A stretch of DNA of 64,000 nt from Stygiobacter sp043807765 (lineage in GTDB: Bacteria > Bacteroidota > Ignavibacteria > Ignavibacteriales > Melioribacteraceae): contig JAZDFQ010000045.1 of assembly GCA_043807765.1 (NCBI GenBank), positions 189,184 to 253,183 of the forward strand, given 5' to 3'. Position 1 is the stretch's first letter, and each line of letters opens with the position of its first letter. The notes beneath the pieces are model-generated. The model had not been told where the DNA came from and did no database searches. It saw only the letters and a program-made list of their open reading frames with translations. A program made the position numbers and the translations under genes. Positions 1-8,567 of this stretch are shown here, piece by piece.

Positions 1-648
1 AACTTCCAGAATAATATCCGTACCGCTTGGTAATCCATAAGTGAACATCAAACCACGGTCGTAAGTTAAATCGGCTTTTGAATGGCCCGGTCTCGTTCTA
101 TATATCTGATAATCTTCAAATGTTAAACGTAATTCTCTTTTGAACAAAGGATCTGAAACTTGAAACTGTCCGGCATACAAATCCAGCTCAGTATCAAATA
201 AATTATTGAACATGATAAATGCATCTTCTATGCCCGCAACTTCACCTCTTTCACTAAAGAAAAAATAGAAATAGTAAGCCACATCTTTCGTTAACGCACC
301 GCCCGAAAGTAGCTTGAGCAAGTAAGGCGCGCTGAAATCCAACTTCTCCGACTTTTTATTATTATAAGTAACATAGCCTTCAAGTCTAAGCGCGAGAGGG
401 ATGTCTCTAATTAGCGATAATTCTCCATCTCCGGTTTCTACGTAATAGCGTGGTGCATCTTTATCGGCTAGAACAAAACCATTTCCGGCAAATTCATCGC
501 CATAAGCTTTAAGTTTTGGAAAGGGAGAATGGCATGTCTGACAGCTCATATTGTACTTGCGTGCAAATGCGGGTATTGCGTAAACATTTTCACTAACTTG
601 AATCAGTAGCAACAATGTCAGCAAAAAGCCTATCGAAAATTTTTTCAT
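1..648 (-). CDS. Exported c-type cytochrome, outer-membrane-like (3' end outside window)
   Basis: The frame is open from an ATG at 646-648 to the window edge, 216 codons with no stop. It starts with a signal peptide (MKKFSIGFLLTLLLL, ending near VYA), followed at once by a single CxxCH haem site (SCQTCH, about residue 40) and the segment PFPKLKAYGDEF. The rest alternates polar and aromatic residues with phrases such as TKDVAYYFYFFF and LDLYAGQFQVSDPLFKREL, which read like beta-barrel strands. I infer a periplasmic haem domain leading into an outer-membrane porin, as in electron-conduit porins of iron- or sulfur-respiring bacteria. It lies 10 bases downstream of the multihaem cytochrome gene and is probably co-transcribed with it. 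The C-terminus is not visible, so the barrel is unproven. Confidence 0.75.
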   Translation of the reverse strand, partial: MKKFSIGFLLTLLLLIQVSENVYAIPAFARKYNMSCQTCHSPFPKLKAYGDEFAGNGFVLADKDAPRYYVETGDGELSLIRDIPLALRLEGYVTYNNKKSEKLDFSAPYLLKLLSGGALTKDVAYYFYFFFSERGEVAGIEDAFIMFNNLFDTELDLYAGQFQVSDPLFKRELRLTFEDYQIYRTRPGHSKADLTYDRGLMFTYGLPSGTDIILEV

Positions 649-658
649 TTTTCCCTCT

Positions 659-2002
659 CTATGGTAGAATTGTAATTTCTGTTGAGTGTTCATTTACTTT
701 TACAATTTGAGATTCACTTGCCGGAACGTCCAGAAAATCCGCAACCGGTTTTACAAGCAACTGATAATTTAGTACTGCTGTTACTTTTAATTTGCCGGGC
801 GCTGCATTATCCGGAATCTTAAAAGTGAGTGTTTCAATTTTTGTCTCGCGCGGTCCAATTCTATAATCGACGCCAAGTGATGCAGTATTCCACTGCAGAA
901 TTGTCATTCTTCCTTGCGGATCAAAGTATGGCATTCTAAAAATTCTATCGCCTACCGGAATTCCATCCCGTTGAACACCTTTGAAGTTAGCATCGTCAAG
1001 CGCTATTCCCATATCTTGATAAGCCAGCACATCACTTCCTATCAAATACTCTTCTCCGGCAAATCCTTTTTTATCAACCGGTAGATGAAATACATTTCCC
1101 TTTTCATCCACTGCCTCAACGTGCATCCAAACTATTCTATCTTCAACTGAACCGCTTGGAAATTTGTGCCCGGTCTTTTGGTTAAACAATGCAACCGTAA
1201 ATTTTACAGATTCGCCCGGTTCAACTTCTCCTATATCCGGATGAATTCGCAATTCGATAACACCTTTAACTTTACCTTGATCGTGCGCGCCATGAAACAG
1301 ATGAAGTTTTGCATCCTTATAAGTTGCGCCCATCGAAGCAGTCTTAAGTTCACCCTTCGTCATATGGCAATCTTGACATTGTACACCTTCTTTATAGTAA
1401 GGGCCCTCTTTCCATTCAAGATGAGTTGACTTAACCCATATACCATAAGGATCTTTTTCGTTATGGCAAATTCCGCAAAAGTCACCCGTCTTCATAAAAT
1501 CCTTCACTTCAATATCATGAGCCGGAGATGTTATTTCGCTTTGGCGGGAGGCAAATTTTGTTCTACCCGGAGCTAATACATAATTAAAATTAAACGGTGT
1601 ATCGCCGGAAAATCCACTAATGCTATGGCAGACATCGCAAGAAACAGCTTCATTTGCACGAGAGTTTTTATTTGGCAATGGAGGCGGAACATCGCCGGAA
1701 ACAAAAGCCATTGGCGTATGGCAACCATTGCAGCCAGCTTTTACTTCTGCTACCTTTTCATCTTTTTCTGCATGTGGAACTGCTAATTTAAAATATTCTA
1801 TTTCATCCCACTCGTGCGTATATGCTTGCGACATCATTGCTTGTTTCCACTGCTGATAGAAATCCGTATGACAAGATGCACCGCAATACTGCGGTGTTTT
1901 GAAATCATCATACTTTAGAGAACCTAATGCAGTCTGAGCCCAAATATTATCGTCGAACAGTAAAATCAAGACAAACACAAATAGACTTGTAGAGTATCTC
2001 AT
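659..2002 (-). CDS. Exported multihaem cytochrome c (cytochrome c554-like)
   Basis: A 447-residue protein with an N-terminal signal peptide ending near WAQ. It has four CxxCH haem motifs (CNGCH, CDVCH, CGICH, CQDCH) and one CxxxCH variant (CGASCH) placed first, all in the N-terminal half. The QQW...SQAYTH segment after the first motif resembles cytochrome c552/c554 domains. The C-terminal half has no haem sites and looks like a beta-sandwich (FNQKTGHKFPSGS). Known family role: periplasmic electron transfer; the partner is not known here. The next gene downstream also encodes a haem protein, so the pair may pass electrons across the periplasm. It is the first gene of its operon; transcription from the opposite strand starts at the neighbouring 2172 gene. 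Confidence 0.85.
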   Translation of the reverse strand: MRYSTSLFVFVLILLFDDNIWAQTALGSLKYDDFKTPQYCGASCHTDFYQQWKQAMMSQAYTHEWDEIEYFKLAVPHAEKDEKVAEVKAGCNGCHTPMAFVSGDVPPPLPNKNSRANEAVSCDVCHSISGFSGDTPFNFNYVLAPGRTKFASRQSEITSPAHDIEVKDFMKTGDFCGICHNEKDPYGIWVKSTHLEWKEGPYYKEGVQCQDCHMTKGELKTASMGATYKDAKLHLFHGAHDQGKVKGVIELRIHPDIGEVEPGESVKFTVALFNQKTGHKFPSGSVEDRIVWMHVEAVDEKGNVFHLPVDKKGFAGEEYLIGSDVLAYQDMGIALDDANFKGVQRDGIPVGDRIFRMPYFDPQGRMTILQWNTASLGVDYRIGPRETKIETLTFKIPDNAAPGKLKVTAVLNYQLLVKPVADFLDVPASESQIVKVNEHSTEITILP

Positions 2003-2171
2003 ATTTGCCTCATGGAAAATTTAAGGTTAAAATCAAAGTATTGATTAAGCAGAAGATAATCAAGTCATCGAAGTCCGATATAAATTCTTAGTTGCTAGTT
2101 CATTGCAAATTGATCAGTATGATATGAGTGCAATAATGTAAATTTGGAATCATTAATTAAAAGAGAGTGTA

Positions 2172-2522
2172 ATGAAAAAATACTTCTTGCTGGCCTTTAT
2201 TGTATTTGGATTTATTTCCATTAACGCACAAGAGAAATACACACCCGAAGAGGCTTCAAAACATATTGGTGAAGATGCGGTTGTTACCGGAGTTATAACA
2301 CAAATTAGTACACCAAGAAATGGGATTACCTATTTAAACATCGACGGCAAATTTCCAGACAATATTTTTACCGGTGTTATCTTTAAGAAAGATGCATCAG
2401 TTTTCGAAAACGTAAAAGAACTTGAAGGGAAGAATGTTGAGCTAACGGGCACGATTGAAGAGTACAAAGGCAAACCACAAATCATACTTAAGAAACTAGA
2501 GCAAATAAAAGTTATTGAATAA
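2172..2522 (+). CDS. Small exported OB-fold-like protein
   Basis: 116 residues. A signal peptide (MKKYFLLAFIVFGFISINA, cut before QEK) precedes about 95 residues with the pattern of an exported OB-fold: YTPEEASKHIGEDAVVTGVI, a phrase like VFENVKELEGKNVELTGTI, and KGKPQIILKKLEQI. This resembles the periplasmic OB-fold domains found in DNA-binding-like and stress-related small proteins of Bacteroidota. Its ligand cannot be read from the sequence. An AGAGAG stretch lies 6-11 bases before the ATG, and a TAAATTTG sequence at 2139-2146 fits the -7 element TAnnTTTG, but no -33 element sits at the right distance. It is a single-gene unit, followed directly by an inverted repeat. Confidence 0.75.
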   Translation: MKKYFLLAFIVFGFISINAQEKYTPEEASKHIGEDAVVTGVITQISTPRNGITYLNIDGKFPDNIFTGVIFKKDASVFENVKELEGKNVELTGTIEEYKGKPQIILKKLEQIKVIE

Positions 2523-2528
2523 AAGAGT

Positions 2529-2630
2529 CTGTCTCAAAAGTAATATCTGATTATATATAATAGCCCGCGGATGACGCGGATTCACCCGATCCTCGCAGAT
2601 TATTTATTTGAAAAATTACTTTTGAGACAG
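2529..2630. repeat. MITE-like element with 16-bp terminal inverted repeats
   Basis: The ends 2529-2544 (CTGTCTCAAAAGTAAT) and 2615-2630 (ATTACTTTTGAGACAG) are perfect inverted repeats 102 bp apart end to end. The sequence CTGTCTCAAAAGT is typical of ends of some insertion-sequence families. The inside has no open frame but holds a GC-rich patch near 2563-2600 (cccgcggatgacgcgg). No clear target duplication is visible. It could act as a bidirectional terminator between convergent genes, but the size and end sequence fit a miniature transposable element better. Confidence 0.55.
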
Positions 2631-2642
2631 TCACCTTTTTTG

Positions 2643-3695
2643 TCAGATCAAGTTCACTGATGAAATCATTGCTAGATAATTGTCATCCGGAATATAATTT
2701 GGTATGCTGTTCCCGGAACCAAGGGCATATCCTCCAGCTTGGTTACTTTTATTAAGTAGGTTTACGGAACGTTTTTGTATTTCTTTTGGAGAACTCCTTG
2801 CAAGATAATCCATATCAATACCGCCAAGTATAGCAATCTCAGTTCCCCACAAATCGTATGCTTCCTCAACTGGAGTAATTAAATCCTCAAAAGAATGTTT
2901 TGCATCATAATTCATATCGCTTATTATATCCACCAGTACAGTTTTAAGGTTGCCGCATGAATGTAGAATAGCATGCTTACCAGAATTATGAATTGCCGAA
3001 ACTATTTTTTTGTGCCAAGGGAACACCCATCGCCTTAACATTTCCGGTGAGAGCATTGTTTGGTTTTTAAATCCCCAATCATCATTAACGATGCAAGCGC
3101 CAACTGTTTCAATTGGTGCAACAATTTCGTAATAGCGAAGAAATCTTGAACCTACTGCATCGAAAATTTCTGTTGTAAGTTCTTCATCCATCAATGTCAT
3201 TAAGCAAAGATTTTCGAAACCGACCAACTCAACAACATTTTCAAGCACTCCTCCGTTTCCGCTAACAACAAGCTTCATCCCATCGGGGAGTGATTTTTTT
3301 AAATCGTAAAATATATCATAATCGCCAAGTTCTGGATTAGGCCAAGGATACTTTTCGAAACTCTCGCGGTCTGTTATTAAGGCTCCGGCATTTTGAGAAA
3401 CACTTTCTTTCTTCTCACTCTCTCCCTTTGGAAAGCTCAATGTATTAGTTCGCCATCCGGAAATTGTAGTGTAATCATATCCGGCGTTTTTGAATGCCAT
3501 AATCTGGCGCTTAAATATAGCTAAGCGATCTGTCGGATCAATTTTATCTACGCCGGAAAGTCTTTCTACTAGGCCATCGTTAAGAGCAAATTCAAAAAGA
3601 GTTGGTCTGCTAGGTTTCTTTCTTTCAAAGACATTTATCAGATTTTCAAAATCCGGTTCAAAGTTATGATTGCGCTTATAAATAATTTCATCCAT
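2643..3695 (-). CDS. Uroporphyrinogen decarboxylase (URO-D) family protein
   Basis: 350 residues without a signal peptide, so cytoplasmic. The protein has the URO-D TIM-barrel look: an early RPTLFEFALNDGLVERLSG segment, VVSGNGGVLENVVELVGFE in the middle, then HSCGNLKTVLVDIISD and a late ILGGIDMDYLARSSPKEI, which matches the GGID...EEV part of the family. The early RxR decarboxylase signature of HemE is not evident, so haem synthesis is unlikely; related proteins act as corrinoid- or cobalamin-linked methyltransferases or are uncharacterised. It stands alone, convergent with the 2172 gene. The ATG at 3695 is the only sensible start; its ribosome binding site is weak. Confidence 0.8.
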   Translation of the reverse strand: MDEIIYKRNHNFEPDFENLINVFERKKPSRPTLFEFALNDGLVERLSGVDKIDPTDRLAIFKRQIMAFKNAGYDYTTISGWRTNTLSFPKGESEKKESVSQNAGALITDRESFEKYPWPNPELGDYDIFYDLKKSLPDGMKLVVSGNGGVLENVVELVGFENLCLMTLMDEELTTEIFDAVGSRFLRYYEIVAPIETVGACIVNDDWGFKNQTMLSPEMLRRWVFPWHKKIVSAIHNSGKHAILHSCGNLKTVLVDIISDMNYDAKHSFEDLITPVEEAYDLWGTEIAILGGIDMDYLARSSPKEIQKRSVNLLNKSNQAGGYALGSGNSIPNYIPDDNYLAMISSVNLI

Positions 3696-3992
3696 CGGAG
3701 TTTTCCAGTAACGAACCGTTCATAGATTTAGTTAAAACACCTATTAAATTTTAGCTTACTCAACTCAATAAGTCAACAACCAAGTTAGAAACCAAAGCAG
3801 AAAATATATAGCAATTACTTCCTAGTTTCGCCTATTTTGTCGAAGCACTCGCCCGGAAATACTAAACACACTTTCGCATAAAATACTTTTACTTGCTTTT
3901 CCTTCTGAAATCGAAACAAATACAAGTGGCACAATCTTTATTAAGTACTCTACAACAACATAATTCACAAACAAACTCAAAAGGAGTACAAA

Positions 3993-4334
3993 ATGAAAAA
4001 CGCAGCATTGTTCACACTCGCAATTCTTTTATCACTTACTTTCTTCGCATCAACATCAAACGCACAAAACATCGGAAGAGGAAATCAATCAGCTGTAAAA
4101 ACAAATTGGGTTGATTTGAACGGCGATGGTTTATGCGATAACGTTGGAACACCGGCACAAGGTTCTTCTCAAGTTGGCAAAGGCTATGGCAAAAAAGATG
4201 GTACCGGCACACAAACCAGGCCATTAGATGGAACCGGTTTTGGTAAGAAAGGGGGAAACGCTACTGTAAGCGGAACACATGATGGAACCGGAACTCAAGG
4301 TGCCTCAGCCGGTCGCCGCGGAAGAACAAAATAA
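3993..4334 (+). CDS. Small secreted glycine-rich repeat protein
   Basis: 113 residues. A clear signal peptide (ending SNA before QNIGRG) is followed by a DLNGDGLCDN segment, which looks like a single EF-hand or dockerin-type calcium loop with a cysteine. Three related motifs follow, KDGTGTQ, LDGTGFG and HDGTGTQ, and the chain ends in a basic tail GRRGRTK. A strong AAAGGAG lies 8 bases before the ATG. The gene is single and is closed by a strong terminator. The 297 bases upstream (3696-3992) contain no gene I can support. Function unknown; similar small exported proteins turn up in anaerobic Bacteroidota and Proteobacteria. The frame is convincing from the signal peptide and ribosome site. Confidence 0.75.
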   Translation: MKNAALFTLAILLSLTFFASTSNAQNIGRGNQSAVKTNWVDLNGDGLCDNVGTPAQGSSQVGKGYGKKDGTGTQTRPLDGTGFGKKGGNATVSGTHDGTGTQGASAGRRGRTK

Positions 4335-4361
4335 TTCAGAATTAGTAAGTAATAATAGTTG

Positions 4362-4395
4362 AGTGGAAGCAAGCGAACCTTGCTTCCACTTTTTG
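4362..4395 (+). terminator. Rho-independent terminator after the small secreted protein
   Basis: Perfect 12-bp stem, AGTGGAAGCAAG (4362-4373) with CTTGCTTCCACT (4379-4390), loop of five bases, followed by TTTTTG. It separates the 3993 gene from the decayed receptor downstream. Confidence 0.9.
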
Positions 4396-4469
4396 TATCA
4401 AACCAGTAGTCTTTTAGTTTGTTTAATTACAGATTTATTATTTCTGCATTTAATGAGGCTTTGTTCTAG

Positions 4470-4771
4470 ATGAAAATAATTACTTATTCTAATTCCTTTT
4501 TGAGATTTGATTTTTTCCTTATTCTACTAATCACCATGTTGCTTTTAAGCAACTATAACTCCATAGCTCAAGCAAATTCGAATTCACAAAAACTGCTAGA
4601 CATTACAAGAACAAGCAATTCAATGGTGAATTTGGGCTCTCCATTTTTAATGTTTATGATCAAGACAATATCTGGTATAAAAAATATGATCTAAGTGTTA
4701 GCCCGGTTGAAGTAACTAATGTTTCTATGTTGGGAATTACTCCAACCATATTTCTAAAACTTAATTTATAA
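4470..4771 (+). pseudogene. Remnant of a TonB-dependent receptor (ends only)
   Basis: The first 40-50 codons from the ATG at 4470 encode a signal peptide ending in SIAQANSNSQ, then LLDI. From about 4600 the good frame shifts (codons starting at 4628 and every third base) and reads GEFGLSIFNVYDQDNIWYKK, then YDLSVSPVEVTNVSMLG, ending ITPTIFLKLNL at a stop at 4769-4771. That second part is the typical last strand region of a TonB-dependent outer-membrane receptor. The plug and nearly all of the barrel, normally 600-900 residues, are missing. I read this as a receptor gene that lost its middle by deletion and shifted frame. It sits just upstream of a DUF4249-like lipoprotein gene, the usual neighbour of an intact receptor. 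Confidence 0.75.
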
Positions 4772-4798
4772 TTGATGAAAAATTCCATTGGAGTAGCA

Positions 4799-5611
4799 AT
4801 GATAAAGAGATTTTTAATGCTATTAATTTTGATAATAACGGCGATTGGCTGCGCTGAAGATACAATTACCGAAAGCAACAATGAGTTAGTTGTTGTAACC
4901 GGATTTCTGCGCGCCGGAGAAACAAAAGCCGAGATAAAATTGACAAATACTTTAGCGCTTGGTTCTACAGATACAGTTTCAGCCGCGATTAATGATGCTG
5001 AAGTCCTTTTGCAAAAAGGAAATAGGGCTTACAAATTAAAAATTACCTCTTCTTTGAATGGAACTTATTCTTATCAAGGAAGCGACTTGTCGATTGAGTC
5101 GGGAGATTTATTTTCACTCCAGATAAATTATAAAAACCAAAAAATTACCAGTTCTACTACTGTCCCCGGCAAGCCGAGAGATATTTCAATTTCTAAAACA
5201 ACATTAACACTCGCCGCTACTGGTTATGGAATGGGACCGGTACAAGATACAACTTCTATTTTCTTGCGATGGAGCAATCCCGATTCTTCTCTCTACTACG
5301 TTGTACTTGAAAACTTAGAAACAAATCCAGTGGCCATATATTCTACAAATACTCAACGAGGTGCAAACAGAACAATGGTATTTCCACCAATGGCTACAAA
5401 TCAATTTCTTATCGGCAGAAGAAATCTAACTTACTTAGGAAATCATAGAGCAATTGTTTACAGAGTGAATCAAGAGTATGCCGATTTGTATGAATCGAGG
5501 ACTCAAGATTCTCGTAACTTGAATGAACCAATAACCAATATATCAAATGGGCTTGGAGTGTTTAGTGCCTTTGCAAGTGATACAACAATGTTCTATGTTA
5601 AAACTCAATAG
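4799..5611 (+). CDS. DUF4249-like outer-membrane lipoprotein
   Basis: 270 residues from the ATG at 4799, chosen because GGAG lies at 4790-4793 and because it gives a lipoprotein signal (MIKRFLMLLILIITAIGC, lipobox cysteine about 18). The longer frame from a TTG at 4772 would spoil that signal. The mature part has beta-rich phrases such as VVVTGFLRAGETKAEIKLTN, AAINDAEVLLQKGNRAYKL and TSSTTVPGKP, matching the DUF4249 pattern (a lipoprotein paired with TonB-dependent receptors). The receptor partner just upstream is a remnant, so this protein may be left without its partner or may serve another receptor. It begins a run of closely spaced genes ending at 9162. Confidence 0.75.
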   Translation: MIKRFLMLLILIITAIGCAEDTITESNNELVVVTGFLRAGETKAEIKLTNTLALGSTDTVSAAINDAEVLLQKGNRAYKLKITSSLNGTYSYQGSDLSIESGDLFSLQINYKNQKITSSTTVPGKPRDISISKTTLTLAATGYGMGPVQDTTSIFLRWSNPDSSLYYVVLENLETNPVAIYSTNTQRGANRTMVFPPMATNQFLIGRRNLTYLGNHRAIVYRVNQEYADLYESRTQDSRNLNEPITNISNGLGVFSAFASDTTMFYVKTQ

Positions 5612-5623
5612 AGTATTTTCTCT

Positions 5624-6595
5624 GTGGAATTTATATTGAACTGGAATAGTAAGATTTCATCTAAGATTTTTCTTAAGCAGATAATGTTCGTTTTCATTAT
5701 CTGTTTTTCAAATTTTAATGCACAAGATTCAGCCACAATTCGCTTCGGTTTCGTTAGCGATACACAGCAGCCTATTTGGATTGAAAAACTTTTTCTAAAG
5801 ACAAATCATAACCTTGAGGCTACCAATTTAATCTTCGGTTCACTTTCCAACATGGAAGAGATTTCTACTCTTTTCCATCTTGGTGATATTACAGCCTTTG
5901 GAATGTTTAACAGTGAATGGAGAGAAATGGATCATAACTTCCGCATACTTAGGAAAAAGAACATTGCAATTTACCCCGCAATGGGGAACCATGATTATTA
6001 TATCTTTAAGAGTTATGCTTTAGATCAATTCAGAAAAAGGTTTCCTTACTTAAAAGAATCATGGTATGTAGTAAAGTTTAATAGCATAGCCGTTATTATT
6101 CTTAATTCCAACTACTCAAGACTTTCTGATTCCGAAATAGACATGCAAAAAAAATGGTATTCCAATACGATTGAGGAATTAGAAAAATCTGACAGTACGA
6201 ATGCAATTATCGTTGGTATACATCACTCCCCATTTACAAACAGCAAAGTTGTCGATCCATCGGAAGATGTTCAAAATGACTTTGTTCCCCTTTTCTTGAG
6301 GAGCAATAAAACTAAATTGTTTATTAGCGGGCATGCGCATGCATTTGAACGCTTCAAAAAAAATGGAAAGAATTTTTTAGTTATTGGCGGTGGCGGTGGG
6401 CTTCAACACCCGTTGTTAATGGGAACCTCACAACACTGGCAAGACTTATTCCCGATCCCAACTTCACTTAGAATGTTTCATTATGTTCTGTGCATATTGA
6501 ATAGGGCAAGTCTTAAAATTAGAGTGATGATGCTCAATCAAGATTTCAAAACGTTCTTTGTAGCAGATGAGCTAACTTTCGAGTTGAGTAATTGA
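5624..6595 (+). CDS. Exported calcineurin-like metallophosphoesterase
   Basis: 323 residues from a GTG, 12 bases after the previous stop; an ATG at 5684 that opens a cleaner signal peptide (MFVFIICFSNFNAQ) is a real alternative. The metal-binding motifs of the calcineurin-like fold are in order: FVSDTQ for the first Asp, LGDIT (GD), AMGNHD (GNHD), GIHHSP, and SGHAHAFER (GHxH). These hydrolyse phosphomonoesters or phosphodiesters with two metal ions. With an export signal it should act in the periplasm or at the surface. It shares an operon with a glycerophosphodiesterase, suggesting stepwise breakdown of phosphodiester substrates. Confidence 0.85.
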   Translation: MEFILNWNSKISSKIFLKQIMFVFIICFSNFNAQDSATIRFGFVSDTQQPIWIEKLFLKTNHNLEATNLIFGSLSNMEEISTLFHLGDITAFGMFNSEWREMDHNFRILRKKNIAIYPAMGNHDYYIFKSYALDQFRKRFPYLKESWYVVKFNSIAVIILNSNYSRLSDSEIDMQKKWYSNTIEELEKSDSTNAIIVGIHHSPFTNSKVVDPSEDVQNDFVPLFLRSNKTKLFISGHAHAFERFKKNGKNFLVIGGGGGLQHPLLMGTSQHWQDLFPIPTSLRMFHYVLCILNRASLKIRVMMLNQDFKTFFVADELTFELSN

Positions 6596-7323
6596 AAAAG
6601 TTTCCAGCAATATTAATATCATTTTTAATTGCTGCATTGTTCTTAGCTTTGTCATTCCTACCATCTGTAATTACAGCACAGCAAGACTCACTAAAAGGTT
6701 TTGTCATTTTTCCCAAACCAATTAATGCCGGTCAATTTCACTCTTCTATTGGACTATCGTTAACTGTTGTTCCCCGTTTAATTGTAGAGGAAGGGGTTTT
6801 ACAACTCCCTATGCTTGATGCCCGTGGCCGCTTAGGAATTTCCGATGAGTTTTATTTGTCAGGAAGAGCGAATATTGTTTATGTAACTAATCAAATATCT
6901 CTCGGCGCCGGCTGGTCATACTCATATAACAATTTCTCTCTTTCAATAGCAGATCACTTTGGATATTGGTTTGGCTTTGCAGACTTTCAAGGCTTTGATG
7001 CTAAATCAATGGGATTGGCAAATTATCCAACTATCACGTTGGGCTTATCGCTTAACAACTTAAATGTAAGTTTAAGCGGAGAAGCCTTGATCACTTTATC
7101 GCAGCATACTTACTTTGGCTCTGCTTCTGTTGGGAGATTTTCACCAGAATATGTTGGTTATGCTGTTACATTAGCTGTTGAGGAAGAATTATGGAAGAGC
7201 AACTATTTTATTTTTGGTGCACGATTCCAATACTCTCTTCCTATGTATCAAACGTGGCTCGCATTTTCAACATCATATAGATGGACGCTTTTCCCGGAAT
7301 TTTTTATTGGCTATGAATTATGA
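6592..7323 (+). CDS. Outer-membrane beta-barrel protein, unknown family
   Basis: 243 residues starting at a TTG that overlaps the stop of the phosphoesterase gene (TTGA, 6592-6595), so translation is probably coupled. The signal peptide ends SVITA before QQDS. The mature chain is made of short amphipathic stretches with many Tyr, Phe and Trp (SLGAGWSYSYNNFSLSIADH, LAFSTSYRWTLFPEFF) and ends in an aromatic-containing FIGYEL, as in barrel proteins. No ligand can be assigned. It overlaps the next gene by four bases (ATGA), which ties it firmly to the phosphodiesterase. Confidence 0.7.
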   Translation: MKKFPAILISFLIAALFLALSFLPSVITAQQDSLKGFVIFPKPINAGQFHSSIGLSLTVVPRLIVEEGVLQLPMLDARGRLGISDEFYLSGRANIVYVTNQISLGAGWSYSYNNFSLSIADHFGYWFGFADFQGFDAKSMGLANYPTITLGLSLNNLNVSLSGEALITLSQHTYFGSASVGRFSPEYVGYAVTLAVEEELWKSNYFIFGARFQYSLPMYQTWLAFSTSYRWTLFPEFFIGYEL

Positions 7324-8567
7324 ACAAGCTATTGAAAATAATATTGAGCATGATTCTTTCAATAACACTCCTTTCGTGTACAGGTGATGAGTCTGTTACA
7401 GTTCCGATATTTGAGAATGGAGGACAACTGGCAAACACTTTGTCAATTTCAACAACCACTTCAAAACTAATTGAAGGAATTTATTCCGTTGAGAGCGGGT
7501 CTGAAAATTTTGGAAGAAATGTCGTAATTAAATTCACCGGGAAAACCTTTAGCATATTTACCGGAAAGAATTTTGCCTATTTCGTTTTGAAGGGCGGCGT
7601 TCAAGATTCATCAATTGTATTTGAAGGTTACTGGCGCTTTGCACAAGACAGTAAAACCGGTTTGGCAATTCTTAGATTAGATGCAACTGAAGGTGGAAAC
7701 CAAATTATGAAGAACAGCACACCAAAATCTTCATTTCTTTTGCGCGGCAGTTTCGGAGACGGGAATAATTCTACCCAAAATGAACTTATCTTGAGATATA
7801 TACGGCCAATTAATAAAAGTAAAATTGATTTTAAGATCCTTGCGCACCGGGGTGGCGGGAGAAATTTAGACCAGCTACCGGAATCCGAAAATAGTTTGGG
7901 TATGATGCAAATAGCCGAAAACTTTGGAGCTAACGGAATTGAAGTAGATGTAAGATTAACTAATGATAATGTGCCCATAATTTTCCATGATGAGAATTTG
8001 AGTCCAAGATTGGTGGTTGGGGAATTTGCAATTGGACCGATTAAAAATTATTCGTATGCTCATTTATTAACACTATGCAGATTGAAAAACGGAGAGTTAA
8101 TTCCAACACTTAAGGAAGCATTAGAAACCGTTCTCAACAAAACAAACCTATCCGTTGTTTGGCTTGACGTTAAAGATCCGGCTGCGATTCCGCAGATAAT
8201 TAAACTTCAAGAAGAGTATGTTAACTTAGCAATTGCCGCCGGTAGAAAATTAGAAATACTAATTGGTTTGCCGGATGAAACTGCAGTTGAGGAATTTCAA
8301 AAACAGCCTAATTATCAAAACGCCGCTTCGTTATGTGAGCTAGAGTTTGATACTGTTGTTAAAAATAATTCTTCGGTATGGGCACCGGCATGGACACGTG
8401 GACCAATGGTTGATGAAGTAAATAGAATGAGAGGTTTGGGAAAGCGCGTTTTCTTCTGGACCTTAGATGGCCCGGAGTTTATTAAAGTGTTTTTAGATGA
8501 AGGTGTTGCTGACGGCATACTTTCAAATTATCCTTCAATAGTGGCTTATGAATATTACATCAGATAA
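7320..8567 (+). CDS. Glycerophosphodiester phosphodiesterase lipoprotein
   Basis: 415 residues. A lipoprotein signal (SITLLSC, Cys 20) leads to about 145 residues of unknown beta-rich sequence, then a GDPD TIM-barrel. Catalytic residues are visible: LAHRGG with His 176, GIEVDV with the metal-binding Glu/Asp about 208-210, and IIFHDENL with His 223. The enzyme splits glycerophosphodiesters to glycerol 3-phosphate and an alcohol, a route to phosphate and glycerol from lipid headgroups. The lipid anchor places it in the outer membrane or facing the periplasm. ATGA overlap with the gene before it and a 20-bp overlap with the gene after it show one operon. The N-terminal domain may bind substrate or a partner. 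Confidence 0.88.
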   Translation: MNKLLKIILSMILSITLLSCTGDESVTVPIFENGGQLANTLSISTTTSKLIEGIYSVESGSENFGRNVVIKFTGKTFSIFTGKNFAYFVLKGGVQDSSIVFEGYWRFAQDSKTGLAILRLDATEGGNQIMKNSTPKSSFLLRGSFGDGNNSTQNELILRYIRPINKSKIDFKILAHRGGGRNLDQLPESENSLGMMQIAENFGANGIEVDVRLTNDNVPIIFHDENLSPRLVVGEFAIGPIKNYSYAHLLTLCRLKNGELIPTLKEALETVLNKTNLSVVWLDVKDPAAIPQIIKLQEEYVNLAIAAGRKLEILIGLPDETAVEEFQKQPNYQNAASLCELEFDTVVKNNSSVWAPAWTRGPMVDEVNRMRGLGKRVFFWTLDGPEFIKVFLDEGVADGILSNYPSIVAYEYYIR

